Position numbers and translations under genes: made by a program. From positions 1 through 35,742 of the IMG/VR virus record IMGVR_UViG_3300038825_000899: a stretch of DNA of 35,742 nt. One strand, written 5' to 3'. Source of the stretch: a virus. The notes below the pieces were generated by a model. It searched no databases, was not told where the DNA came from, and was given only the letters and a program-made list of their open reading frames with translations. Position 1 is the first letter of the stretch; each line of letters begins with the position of its first letter. Of this stretch, positions 6,525-14,446 are shown piece after piece.

Positions 6525-7211
6525 CTAACCTCTCTTATTTAGTATGTTATTAACTGTTTTCTTTTGTGTTCCGTGCGCCGGAAAGTATACAATTGACTTG
6601 CGTGTTTTAACTTCGCACAATTGACACGTTGCGCAACTTACATTATTATTATCTGTTGTTGCCGGACATTGTACAAATTGCTTACCGCCTTTTTTAAACG
6701 CGCCTTTAGTTTCACTATCTGCAACAGATACAACCGGGCCAACATTTAATTTGCTTAGCTCTATGGCCTCATCAATACTATTACCGGATAAATTCACAGT
6801 GAAACCGGCTTTATTCATTGCTTTAATTATTACGCCGTTGCCGTGTTTATTTGGGTTGTAATGCGTGTAAGTGAAACCGCGCTTGCCTTTATTGGCCTTG
6901 GTTAACTCTTCGCATGCGTCACCGTCTAAACGCTCATTGCTTCCGGGTAGGTCGCCGGCTTGGTTGTGTCTCCATAATTGGCCTTTTGGTAGTGCTTTTA
7001 TTTTACCTAAAAACTCTTTGAACGTGTCACCGCGTAAGCCGTTTGATACTTTGTTCCAATGCCACGAAACCGGCCCGGTTTTAGCATAACAACCGGCGTT
7101 AATAAATGGACATGACGGCGGACACGTTGACGCTTCTGTAGTGCTTACCGGTATTGGCCCTACCTTGCTATTTGATGACACTCTTGATAAATGAGTAATA
7201 TATTTATTCAT
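6525..7211 (-). CDS. Cys-rich phage/plasmid protein of unknown function, GCYA...HW type (228 aa)
   Basis: First gene of the minus operon. The N-terminus reads SKVGPIPVSTTEASTCPPSC, followed by PFINAGCYAKTGPVSWHW, giving CPPSC and GCYA cysteines with a conserved-looking HW. A second cluster, CPATTDNNNVSCATCQLC, lies near residue 185. These Cys sets could bind a metal or Fe-S centre. The layout matches an uncharacterised family I have seen in phages and plasmids (I believe DUF7227, from memory and unchecked). RHNQAGDLPG and VNLSGNSIDEA are other blocks likely to be conserved. A GAGAGGTTA leader lies at 7217-7225 (minus strand). The cysteines argue for catalysis or nucleic-acid binding, not structure. 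Confidence 0.85.
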   Translation of the reverse strand: MNKYITHLSRVSSNSKVGPIPVSTTEASTCPPSCPFINAGCYAKTGPVSWHWNKVSNGLRGDTFKEFLGKIKALPKGQLWRHNQAGDLPGSNERLDGDACEELTKANKGKRGFTYTHYNPNKHGNGVIIKAMNKAGFTVNLSGNSIDEAIELSKLNVGPVVSVADSETKGAFKKGGKQFVQCPATTDNNNVSCATCQLCEVKTRKSIVYFPAHGTQKKTVNNILNKRG

Positions 7212-7244
7212 TGTTCTAACCTCTCACAGTTTGTTAATTAATAT

Positions 7245-7272
7245 GCTATAATTTATTGATAATATTTTACAA
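7245..7272 (-). promoter_or_regulatory. Probable sigma70-type promoter of the minus accessory operon
   Basis: On the minus strand TTGTAA (7267-7272) is followed after 16 bases by TATAGC (7245-7250), about 34 bases upstream of ATG 7211. This fits a sigma70 promoter of moderate quality. The operator copy at 7285-7292 lies just upstream of the -35. Confidence 0.5.
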
Positions 7273-7284
7273 TAACTAATTATT

Positions 7285-7303
7285 TGTGAACATTATTTAT
7301 AAA
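7285..7303 (+). promoter_or_regulatory. Operator copy 3 next to a plus-strand -10 element
   Basis: TGTGAACA (7285-7292) is followed after 5 bases by TATAAA (7298-7303). The -35 position is poor (ACTAAT), so a promoter here would need activation or would be weak. It would read toward the hairpin at 7401 and the late genes. Confidence 0.42.
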
Positions 7304-7400
7304 GTAATTCCGGGTTTGATCAATACAAAATAGACACCGGACGGCCGGACCTAGTTTGTAATAGTTTGTGTTACATATTGTATTTTATTCTCGATAAGTC

Positions 7401-7435
7401 ACGGATTTATAATCCGTTTTTCTGTTGCTTTTTTT
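7401..7435 (+). terminator. Hairpin with T-run upstream of the late operon
   Basis: ACGGAT (7401-7406), loop TTATA, ATCCGT (7412-7417), then a T-rich tail with runs near 7417-7420 and 7429-7435. It looks like a modest intrinsic terminator read on the plus strand, ahead of the first late gene. A terminator between a promoter and late genes would suit an antitermination switch, but no antiterminator was recognised. Confidence 0.45.
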
Positions 7436-7504
7436 GTTAGGTAGTGCAGCAAGGCCGACTTTTTAATTTCCACGAAGTCACTCCCTAAAAATTTTTTTTC
7501 TTTT

Positions 7505-7514
7505 TGTGAACACT
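7505..7514. promoter_or_regulatory. Operator copy 4, upstream of the first late gene
   Basis: TGTGAACACT lies 24 bases before ATG 7538. That ATG has no Shine-Dalgarno site (ATTCCACCAC precedes it), so the message may be leaderless or very short. A bound regulator would cover the late promoter. Confidence 0.5.
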
Positions 7515-7537
7515 CTGCACTGTTTACATTCCACCAC

Positions 7538-7858
7538 ATGGATTGGGTAGAACTAACAGACGAAGATGCGGAACGCTTAGTTAGTGCCATCACTCGCGCA
7601 AAAGATTACGCTAAAAAGATGGCCATATTCCAAAGCGGTTTTATCGCACCTGACATGAGATGGCTGCAAACATCAGCGCATGAGCTATACGATGAGCTAT
7701 CAGATCGCGAACGTGAAGTCTTCAGCATGCGCATCCAGCAACACACATTCCCGATCATTGCTGACGCGCTCGGCATTAGCGAAAGCAGTGCAAAGACTTA
7801 CTGGCTACGTACAATGGCAAAATGCGCAAAACTCTTCGTGTCGCCGAATAAACTATAA
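7538..7858 (+). CDS. HTH protein, sigma-70 region 4-like (106 aa)
   Basis: The C-terminal half, ELSDREREVFSMR followed by IADALGISESSAKTYWLR (about residues 53-92), fits the helix-turn-helix of sigma region 4 or LuxR-type proteins. The N-terminal half (ITRAKDYAKKMAIFQSG) is helical. As first gene of the late operon, just before the small terminase, it may be a late-gene regulator or a DNA-recognition subunit of packaging. It has no ribosome-binding site. Confidence 0.75.
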   Translation: MDWVELTDEDAERLVSAITRAKDYAKKMAIFQSGFIAPDMRWLQTSAHELYDELSDREREVFSMRIQQHTFPIIADALGISESSAKTYWLRTMAKCAKLFVSPNKL

Positions 7859-7862
7859 GTAT

Positions 7863-8258
7863 ATGGGAAAAAAAGCAGATATAGACCCGGATAAAGTAAA
7901 GATGCTTGCCAGTTTTGGTTGCACCTACCTAGAAATAGGTAAATACTTCGCTGTTAATGAAGCAGTAATACGCAAGAAGTACAAAACAGAATACGAGCAG
8001 GGCAAAGAAGAGATGAAATTATCTTTGCGTCAGCTCCAGTGGAAGCACGCCGGCCAAGGCAACACGGCATTGCTCATATTCCTAGGCAAGAATTACTTAA
8101 ACCAAACGGACAAGTCACAAGTGGACCACACCAACAACCTGGAGTTAGTGCTAAAAGAAGTGGGGTTTCAAGGTAACCCGATGGATGATCAAACAGATAG
8201 TCAACAAAGAGAAATTGTGGAAGCTGGTGGGATACCAACCGATTCCGCAACAGCTTAA
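7863..8258 (+). CDS. terS: Terminase small subunit (131 aa)
   Basis: The small terminase binds the phage packaging site and hands the DNA to the large subunit. ATG 7863 follows the previous stop by 4 bases; an in-frame start at 7680 would lie inside the previous gene and is rejected. An N-terminal HTH (LASFGCTYLEIGKYFAVNEAVIRKKYK) is followed by a coiled helix (EYEQGKEEMKLSLRQLQWKHAG) and GNTALLIFLGKNYLNQTDK, the usual TerS layout. The end overlaps the large subunit by 74 bases. Confidence 0.87.
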   Translation: MGKKADIDPDKVKMLASFGCTYLEIGKYFAVNEAVIRKKYKTEYEQGKEEMKLSLRQLQWKHAGQGNTALLIFLGKNYLNQTDKSQVDHTNNLELVLKEVGFQGNPMDDQTDSQQREIVEAGGIPTDSATA

Positions 8259-9495
8259 CATACACAACTCCAAAGCTCGCTTTAGAATCAATTGCCAAGG
8301 CAGGCGCAGTGGCAAATCCTATTCAGCAGCATACGAGATACTTCCTTGGCTTTTAACGCCAAACACGCGAGGTTGGATAGTATCACCAAGCTACAACCTA
8401 TCACAAAAGATTGCACGTATTTTAAAAGAAGATATTATGGTCAAGCTCAAATTGCCTATTGAAAACAAAAAAGAAGTTAATGGCGATTTGTATTACATAA
8501 AACTTGCTGGATTAAACTCTGAGCTATCGGTCAAGTCAGCGGACTCTCCGGAATCCTTAATCGGAGAAGGTGTGGACTACTTAGTTATAGACGAAGCTGC
8601 AGCAATGCCAAATAAATTGATATGGGAGCAGTACCTCAGACCAACGCTATCCGATAGGCAAGGTTGGTGCTTGATGGTGTCTACACCACGTGGGTATAAT
8701 TGGTGGCATAAATTATGGGAAAGAGGTAGTGATTCAAACTATCCTGACTGGGAAAGTTGGCAACACCCAAGTAGTGAGTCACCATTTTTTAAAGACAACC
8801 CGGAAGATTTAAAAAAGGAACTAACCAATGAAACATTCTTGCAAGAGTACGAAGCTCAATTTACCTCATTTTCCGGTAAAGTCTACCCATTTGACTCCAG
8901 TGTTCAAGTACGCAAAGACCTTAAATACAATCCCAGCTTGCCAACATACTGCTCAATTGACTTCGGTTTCCGCAAACCTGCCGTTGTTTTCGCTCAAATC
9001 GACTTTAAGTCAAAAGGATTACCAACTATCTATCAGATTGACGAAATAGCAATGGTAGAGAATATCAAAACAGAAGACCTTGCTAATATGGTCCGTAAAA
9101 AACCATATCAGATTGCTGGATATTTTGGCGATCCGGCCGGTGGTGGTAGAAATAGCCAGTCCGGAATGAGTGATATACAGATTTTTTGGCGCAAAGGTAT
9201 GCGCATACGATTTAGAAAAGACGCTATGACGCGTAATGTGGTAAATGGCGTATCACATATGCGTAGATGGTTTGAAGATGCAAATGGCGATACGCACTTC
9301 TTTGTATCTGATAAGTGCAAAGGTAGTATTGCAAGCTATGAAAATTACAGATATCCTGAGAATAGAGCAGAGCAATCAATCAAAGAAGAACCACTTAAAG
9401 ACGGCGTATATGATCACATAAACGATGCCATGCGTTACATGATTGTAAACTTATTTCCTATTAAACAGAGAATGGCCGGAGTAATAGATTGGTAA
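8185..9495 (+). CDS. terL: Terminase large subunit (ATPase/nuclease)
   Basis: This is the DNA-packaging motor and headful or site-specific nuclease. The 436 residues show Walker A GRRSGKS (39-45), Walker B YLVIDE (132-137) and coupling motif VSTPRG (165-170). The RNase-H-like nuclease follows, with Asp259 (CSIDFGF), Asp316 (YFGDPAGGG) and Asp410/Asp414 (YDHINDAM). All are in expected order, so the enzyme looks active. The start overlaps the small subunit by 74 bases. Confidence 0.96.
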   Translation: MIKQIVNKEKLWKLVGYQPIPQQLNIHNSKARFRINCQGRRSGKSYSAAYEILPWLLTPNTRGWIVSPSYNLSQKIARILKEDIMVKLKLPIENKKEVNGDLYYIKLAGLNSELSVKSADSPESLIGEGVDYLVIDEAAAMPNKLIWEQYLRPTLSDRQGWCLMVSTPRGYNWWHKLWERGSDSNYPDWESWQHPSSESPFFKDNPEDLKKELTNETFLQEYEAQFTSFSGKVYPFDSSVQVRKDLKYNPSLPTYCSIDFGFRKPAVVFAQIDFKSKGLPTIYQIDEIAMVENIKTEDLANMVRKKPYQIAGYFGDPAGGGRNSQSGMSDIQIFWRKGMRIRFRKDAMTRNVVNGVSHMRRWFEDANGDTHFFVSDKCKGSIASYENYRYPENRAEQSIKEEPLKDGVYDHINDAMRYMIVNLFPIKQRMAGVIDW

Positions 9496-9502
9496 GAAAT
9501 AT

Positions 9503-10861
9503 ATGGTAACAATTCCTGATTTATCGCAGAGTGCGGTAGCTGAAAGTTTAAAAGATAGTTTAAGATACATTGAAGATGAACGCGTAAGAGAGCGCGATTA
9601 TCTTATGGATTGGTACGAGGGTATCAATGTCGATGATTATGTGCGCGATTACTTTAGTGCAGAGACACTAAGACAAGCGCCAATGTTAAATTCAAATATA
9701 ACTGGTAGAGTCTGCGCTGTACGAGCTATGACATATAAGCGCCCCCCAAGAATGCGCGCTTCGGATACTTACCTTGCCTCCATAAACGTCCACAGTCTAA
9801 ACGCGCAGCGCAGACAACTTGAAAGACTTACATTTTTATTAGGCTCAATGGCCTTTCGCTCAAGATGGTGCGAGATGGAACAGAAGCTCAAATATGAGAT
9901 ACTATCTCATTTTACGCCATTATTTCTTGCTGGAGATAGTAGAGATCAGCCAATAGGCGTTTGCTATCCAATTGAGTTTCAAGGCAACAGCAGAATGGAT
10001 GCACCAATGCATGCAGTGTGGACCGAATCTAGACCAGGATATCAAGGCGAGCATTATCTGCTAGATGACCACGGACGCAAGATAAGCGTCAATGATGGTG
10101 ATATTAACCCATATGGCGTAATGCCAGTTACCTTTTGCCACCGGCATCCACCAATACGTGATTTTAATAGCGTAAAGAACGCAATGGATGTTGCACAAGC
10201 TGATTTAGCGTTAAATGTAGCATTATTTGAACTGGAAATTGCAGTTCGTTATGGTGCAATGGGTATCAAGTTTGTTGCTGGTGTTGATGATGCAAGTAGA
10301 ATACAAATTGGTACAGATAAGATTTTATATTTACCTGAAGGTGCAAATTTTGGAGTAACCAATAGTGGTGGTTCGCTTCAAGAAATAGTGGACGCGACAC
10401 GTTTTTTCGTGGAGTCAACCTTAAACAATAACCACATAAGAGCCAAATTTGCTAGAGATGACTCAGGTAACGCGCCAAGTGCAGCTAGTTTATCTATTTT
10501 AGAGATGGAAGCTAGAGATATCACCACTGGTGAAAAAGAAGATACGTGGAGGCCTTGGGAACAAAAACGCTACAAGATCGATAGAGAAATACTTCGTGTA
10601 GAAGCAGGCGTAGATGTCGGTGAAGATTATAGTGTAGACTTTCTCGAACCGAATTATGCTCTCACACCTGACACGGAGATCGCATTGTGGAGTTGGCGTT
10701 TTGAGCAAGGCTTGGCATCAAAGCAAGATTATTTTGATTATATGAATCCTGATGCAAGTCCTGAGCAACGTGCCGAGTTCCAAGCACAACAAGAACAGAC
10801 TCAGGAGCAAGACCAACCGGTAAATCGATTATTAAACAGACTACAAAATGGCGGTTCTTGA
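9503..10861 (+). CDS. Portal protein (452 aa)
   Basis: The dodecameric portal is the DNA channel at one head vertex. The call rests on size, position directly after the large terminase, and typical features: ERDYLMDWYEGINVDDYVRDYF near the start, NSNITGRVCAVRAMTYKRPP, a long central helical stem region, and a Gln-rich C-terminus (AQQEQTQEQDQPVNRLLN). It lies 8 bases after the large terminase and overlaps the MuF-like gene by 14. Confidence 0.88.
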   Translation: MVTIPDLSQSAVAESLKDSLRYIEDERVRERDYLMDWYEGINVDDYVRDYFSAETLRQAPMLNSNITGRVCAVRAMTYKRPPRMRASDTYLASINVHSLNAQRRQLERLTFLLGSMAFRSRWCEMEQKLKYEILSHFTPLFLAGDSRDQPIGVCYPIEFQGNSRMDAPMHAVWTESRPGYQGEHYLLDDHGRKISVNDGDINPYGVMPVTFCHRHPPIRDFNSVKNAMDVAQADLALNVALFELEIAVRYGAMGIKFVAGVDDASRIQIGTDKILYLPEGANFGVTNSGGSLQEIVDATRFFVESTLNNNHIRAKFARDDSGNAPSAASLSILEMEARDITTGEKEDTWRPWEQKRYKIDREILRVEAGVDVGEDYSVDFLEPNYALTPDTEIALWSWRFEQGLASKQDYFDYMNPDASPEQRAEFQAQQEQTQEQDQPVNRLLNRLQNGGS

Positions 10862-11516
10862 TGATACCATAGACGCTTTTAATAGCGCAATAGACCAAGC
10901 TAGTAACGATTTTATTGACGATACTAAAGAATTAGAAGAAGAAGGTCTATCTGTAGAAGAAATATTACTTTTTCTATCTGCAATCGATATCGGTACATAT
11001 TTTATTGAAGATTTAGGTGCTAGGAATGCAATTACTGCATACATGGCAGCAACTGAGTCACTATTGGATGACATTCCGTTTTTTGGAGCAACATCGGAAA
11101 ATCAGCTCCTAGCATTACAAAATATGCAACGTTCTAATGTTGTAAGGCTTACTGGCACAATTGGAGAGTCTGTAAGAATGAGTATATCACAAGGCATAAC
11201 AAATAAATTAGGTAAAGATGATATAGCAGATTTAATTAAACGCAATCTTGCAAGAGATGTTCCAAGAGTAGATACAATTATTACAAGTACGCTAGGTACA
11301 TATCAGCAAAGTGTTATTGCTACAATGTCAGAAGATTTACCTGATAGTACATTATACCGCTATCAAGGACCACGTGATAATAAGAATAGAGATTTATGCA
11401 GAACATTTTTAAATGATCAGCCATTAACACGCGCAGAAATAGAAGCAGAGCAATCAGGAGCATTTCTTGATAGAGGTGGATACAACTGTCGTCATTTATG
11501 GATACCACTTGTATAA
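10848..11516 (+). CDS. Minor head (MuF/SPP1 gp7-like) protein (222 aa)
   Basis: The C-terminus has the MuF/gp7 signature: YQGPRDNKNRDLCRTFLNDQ, an acidic helix, then GGYNCRHLWIPL. The preceding GITNKLGKDDIADLIKRNLAR and IITSTLGTYQQSVIA match the helical body of this family. Such proteins sit in the head and are often ejected with the DNA or help assembly. It overlaps the portal gene by 14 bases, the usual gene order. Confidence 0.88.
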   Translation: MAVLDDTIDAFNSAIDQASNDFIDDTKELEEEGLSVEEILLFLSAIDIGTYFIEDLGARNAITAYMAATESLLDDIPFFGATSENQLLALQNMQRSNVVRLTGTIGESVRMSISQGITNKLGKDDIADLIKRNLARDVPRVDTIITSTLGTYQQSVIATMSEDLPDSTLYRYQGPRDNKNRDLCRTFLNDQPLTRAEIEAEQSGAFLDRGGYNCRHLWIPLV

Positions 11517-12034
11517 TGTTAAATATTCAAAAAGTATTACGATTCACAAAAAAAGACCTTGATAAGCATGGCAAGGAAATAGCTGATGCTCATAAAGCAC
11601 AAACAGAAATGGGTGTAGACTTTGAAGGTAAGACATTTGCTTCGTATACATCACGCTATCGTAAGAATAAAGCATCAGGCAAAGCTGTTAAAGGTCAAAA
11701 AAGTACACAAGTAGAACCACCAAATTTGAAACTTACTGGTGCAATGCTTGGTGCATTTCGTTTTATAAAAAGCGGTTTTCCAAGTGGTGAATTAGGAATT
11801 TTATATGGTATTAAAGACAAACTTCAAGCGACAAAACTTAAAGACAATCAGCTTGGAAAATTTGGTAATGCACGCAAACGTAAGAACATAATCAAGCGAC
11901 CTGACAAGGCGCGTGTCATCGTTCGTAATAATAAGATAGGACCAATTGCTGAAAAGGAAGTGGTCAAAATGTTTGCTGATGTAATTCGCAATAATGTGAA
12001 AAAGATTAACAAACGCCACACGGTAAAAGTGTAA
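11516..12034 (+). CDS. Probable virion morphogenesis / tail-completion protein (172 aa)
   Basis: ATG 11516 overlaps the previous stop (TAATG); an upstream in-frame ATG at 11498 is less likely. A basic protein: TSRYRKNKASGKAVKGQKST, LKLTGAMLGAFRF, ILYGIKDKLQA, then KRPDKARVIV. The order 'target helix, LTG..L, GI.D, RP....' resembles gpG-like virion morphogenesis proteins, where the last block is usually IPxRPFLG. Assignment to the neck or tail completion step is moderate. Confidence 0.55.
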   Translation: MLNIQKVLRFTKKDLDKHGKEIADAHKAQTEMGVDFEGKTFASYTSRYRKNKASGKAVKGQKSTQVEPPNLKLTGAMLGAFRFIKSGFPSGELGILYGIKDKLQATKLKDNQLGKFGNARKRKNIIKRPDKARVIVRNNKIGPIAEKEVVKMFADVIRNNVKKINKRHTVKV

Positions 12035-12046
12035 AAAGGAGACAGT

Positions 12047-12622
12047 ATGTCTGAAGATAATGTACAGAGCGTACCTGGTGACAAACCATATGTCGAGCGA
12101 CCACCAGTAGAAAAAGCAGTTGCTCAAGAGGTGGCGACCGAACAACCGCAGGATCAACCAGCTAACCCGGAAGTTGGAGATTTGATCGCAGAGTCAAAGA
12201 AGTATCGGGCAAGAAGTCAAAAAGCTGAATCTGAACTTGCTGAATTGCAAAAGAAGGTGGAAGGGCAACGCATTAAAGAGCTTGAAGCAAAAAAAGAGTG
12301 GCAAACTCTTGCTGAAGAGCGTGCAGCGCGCATAGCAGAGCTAGAACCAATTGTTCAAAGAGCAATGCAGGAAGAAGCTGATTTAAGAGAACAACTCTTA
12401 AATGACTTTAGTGTAGATGACCGTGAAGTATTTGGAGATTTGCCAATGGCAAAACTTCGAGCATTACATGGTAAAATAATTCAAAATCCTCGCATACCTA
12501 TAGCGAATAATCCTGCTGTACCAGCAAACGAAGTTCAAGAAGATTGGACTGCGATGAATGATAAAGACAGAAAGAAGAACTGGTCTAGGATTATTGATGG
12601 GTACAAGCGAATGAAAAAATAG
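12047..12622 (+). CDS. Capsid scaffolding protein (191 aa)
   Basis: The sequence is highly charged, with a Pro/Gln-rich start and a long coiled coil (ESKKYRARSQKAESELAELQ onward, about residues 50-115). A basic tail follows (DRKKNWSRIIDGYKRMKK). This is the profile of scaffolds that guide coat assembly and then leave the head. It has a strong AAAAAGGAG ribosome-binding site and lies just before the coat gene. Confidence 0.85.
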   Translation: MSEDNVQSVPGDKPYVERPPVEKAVAQEVATEQPQDQPANPEVGDLIAESKKYRARSQKAESELAELQKKVEGQRIKELEAKKEWQTLAEERAARIAELEPIVQRAMQEEADLREQLLNDFSVDDREVFGDLPMAKLRALHGKIIQNPRIPIANNPAVPANEVQEDWTAMNDKDRKKNWSRIIDGYKRMKK

Positions 12623-12634
12623 AAAGATAATAAT

Positions 12635-13543
12635 ATGGCTTATACCGTTTTTAGTGGAGATGCTACCCAAGGTGCATCAACTGGCGATCTTTCAGGAGCA
12701 GGACACGTAGATGTATTTATTCCTGAACTGTGGTCAGATGGTATCTATCGTTACTTCGAGAAGAACTTAGTACTCAAACCTTTCTTTGATGACTATAGTT
12801 CTTTAGTACAAGGACGTGGTGACATTCTTCATATTCCTACAGTCCAAGAAGTTGCGACTGCAACTAAAGCTGCAAATACTGGTGTTGATTACACTGTAAA
12901 CACTGAAACTGAAATCCAATTGCAAATCGATCAACACATTTACAGCGCAAAATTATTTGAAGACATAGCGATGATTCAGTCAAATGAGCAGTTGTTTGAC
13001 AAGTATGCTCAGTCTATGGCTTACGCGCTAGCAAAAGCAGTTGATACAGAGATTGAATCTAAGCTTCAGTCTTTGGGTACAACTCAAACGCTTGCTGCTG
13101 ATAATAGCATGAGCAATGCAGATGTAGAAACAGCGCTTGGAACGCTAATGTCTAATGACATTCCAAAAGATGAATGTGCATTCTTTGTGAATCCACTTAT
13201 CTTTGCTGACCTATTGAACTCAAAAGCATTTGTTGCTGCTGGTTCTAGTGCTGGTATTGGTTTTGGCGCAGATAATGCTGCAATGAACTCAGGTGAAGTT
13301 GGAAGACTATTTGGTATTCCAGTATTCCAAAGCTCATTGATACCAACAACTGCTTCTACTGGTATTGAAGCTGCATACTTGGTGCATAAGAGTGCGATCG
13401 CTGTTGCGGTTCAGCAGGACATCAGAGTACAGTCTGAATATTCTGTTGACTATCTTGGTACTAAAGTTGTTGCTGATATCATTTATGGTAGCGCAGTTAC
13501 TACTAGTAACCATGTTAAAGGAATTGAGTTCCTTAATCCGTAA
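12635..13543 (+). CDS. Major capsid (coat) protein (302 aa)
   Basis: This is the main head shell protein. The call rests on position after the scaffold and on typical blocks: FIPELWSDGIYRYFEKNLVL, GDILHIPTVQEV, IQLQIDQHIYSAKLFEDIA, QSMAYALAKAVDTEIE, and a C-terminal GRLFGIPVFQSSLIP with AVAVQQDIRVQSEYSVDYLG. The pattern fits the P22/HK97-fold coat group. No separate protease was seen, so maturation cleavage is unlikely. Confidence 0.9.
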   Translation: MAYTVFSGDATQGASTGDLSGAGHVDVFIPELWSDGIYRYFEKNLVLKPFFDDYSSLVQGRGDILHIPTVQEVATATKAANTGVDYTVNTETEIQLQIDQHIYSAKLFEDIAMIQSNEQLFDKYAQSMAYALAKAVDTEIESKLQSLGTTQTLAADNSMSNADVETALGTLMSNDIPKDECAFFVNPLIFADLLNSKAFVAAGSSAGIGFGADNAAMNSGEVGRLFGIPVFQSSLIPTTASTGIEAAYLVHKSAIAVAVQQDIRVQSEYSVDYLGTKVVADIIYGSAVTTSNHVKGIEFLNP

Positions 13544-13556
13544 TGGAAACTATGCT

Positions 13557-13580
13557 GGGCGGTGGCTTTTGTCATCGCCC
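13557..13580 (+). other. Hairpin after the coat gene
   Basis: GGGCGGTG (13557-13564) pairs with CATCGCCC (13573-13580) through one G-U pair, loop GCTTTTGT. No T-run follows, so it is not a classic terminator; transcript stabilisation or processing after the highly expressed coat gene is more likely. Confidence 0.6.
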
Positions 13581-13603
13581 GGTGCAATATATGAAAGACT
13601 ATT

Positions 13604-13762
13604 ATGATTATACTTAAAAAAGACAATAACACCATGCATGTTGACTCTCGCGAAAAAGCGCAAGAGCTAGTTAATGCTGGTTATGAAGTAGTTAGTAATA
13701 AACTTGGTGGGCCAAAGATTGTAAAATCTAAAGCAAAAAAGAAAAAGATATTTAAGAAATAA
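13604..13762 (+). CDS. Small basic protein (52 aa)
   Basis: The protein starts MIILKKDNNTMHVDSREKAQ, continues ELVNAGYEVVSNKLGG, and ends with a run of lysines (KSKAKKKKIFKK). The middle (VDSREKAQELVNAGYEV) looks like a small beta-alpha unit. It follows the coat gene; unrecognised. A weak GAAAGA lies upstream. One of several lysine-rich small proteins in the late operon. Confidence 0.65.
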   Translation: MIILKKDNNTMHVDSREKAQELVNAGYEVVSNKLGGPKIVKSKAKKKKIFKK

Positions 13763-13814
13763 ATCTTAACTATGTCTCGTTCACGGTTCGCCTAACCTTA
13801 GAGATGGAGAGAAA

Positions 13815-14102
13815 ATGGCAACAAGCAATTTACACCGTTATACCGCGCAGGAAGCGCTCAACATTATCACCGCTGGTGGTGGCTATGATTACGTCACCGG
13901 AGCAACAGTCAATTCCCATGTATATGTAGCAATCACTGCTTTATCAGTCGATGCGGTCGTATCTGCAACTAGTGCTGATACTGACATATGGGATTCTTTA
14001 TCCAATGTAACAATTAAGGCAGGGCAGACCATTTATGGACAATGGACATCTGTTACTGTTGCTAGTAGTGATTTCGCAATTGTGCATAGGAGATCAAGCT
14101 AA
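13815..14102 (+). CDS. Small beta-rich structural protein A (95 aa), paralogue of the next gene
   Basis: MATSNLHRYTAQEALNIITA at the N-terminus matches the next gene's MANLHKHSVQESLNTTTGGE, so the two arose by tandem duplication. The rest is Ser/Thr/Val-rich beta structure. Position between coat and fibre genes suggests a decoration, head-fibre or collar protein. A good GGAGAG site precedes it, and it overlaps its paralogue by one base (TAATG). Confidence 0.75.
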   Translation: MATSNLHRYTAQEALNIITAGGGYDYVTGATVNSHVYVAITALSVDAVVSATSADTDIWDSLSNVTIKAGQTIYGQWTSVTVASSDFAIVHRRSS

Positions 14103-14446
14103 TGGCAAATTTACATAAACATTCCGTCCAGGAATCACTAAACACAACGACTGGTGGTGAGTGGTCCGTTAAAAGTGTAGGCACAGCAGGATCAAGCGCT
14201 GATGTAGCTAACACTACACATGTATCACTTGGAGCAACTGCTGGATGTATTGGTATTTACGCAGCGGTTGAGATATTTTTTAACTTCACAACTAGTGAAA
14301 CAAATGTAAATGCTTCAAATGATTTATTAATTCCAAAGAACACACTCACATTTATTACAGTTCCAAGAGGCTTGGGCAATACGATTTATTTTAATTATAA
14401 CTCAACCTCAACAACAACTGGAGCGGTTAGGATAGTAGAATGCTAA
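14102..14446 (+). CDS. Small beta-rich structural protein B (114 aa), paralogue of the previous gene
   Basis: The N-terminal 16 residues match protein A, but the body is different in detail, with VSLGATAGCIGIYAAVEIFF and a C-terminal VPRGLGNTIYFNYNS. Both look like small trimer- or pentamer-forming beta proteins. It overlaps the fibre gene by 7 bases, suggesting the three products act together on the particle. Confidence 0.75.
   Translation: MANLHKHSVQESLNTTTGGEWSVKSVGTAGSSADVANTTHVSLGATAGCIGIYAAVEIFFNFTTSETNVNASNDLLIPKNTLTFITVPRGLGNTIYFNYNSTSTTTGAVRIVEC

Larger units (their letters stand above)
7212..7537. other. Divergent control region between minus operon and late operon
   Basis: No gene is seen in these 326 bases. 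They hold the minus-operon promoter, two TGTGAACA operators, a plus-strand hairpin with T-run, and a GC-rich island with CCGG repeated (7337-7349). A weak minus-strand frame (7399-7593) looks like a shadow. Confidence 0.7.

Noticed and set aside
7380-7450. A tRNA-like anticodon arm (ACGGA, 7-base loop TTTATAA, TCCGT) at 7401
   Set aside because: No acceptor stem, T-arm or 3' end fits around it. It is better read as a terminator-like hairpin. It could in principle be a tRNA-derived attachment core, but it lies far from the integrase.
7399-7593. Minus-strand frame across the late control region
   Set aside because: It begins inside the first late gene and crosses the hairpin and operator; composition does not look like protein.
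13365-13607. Plus-strand frame overlapping the end of the coat gene
   Set aside because: It is a shadow in another frame; the coat frame is well supported.
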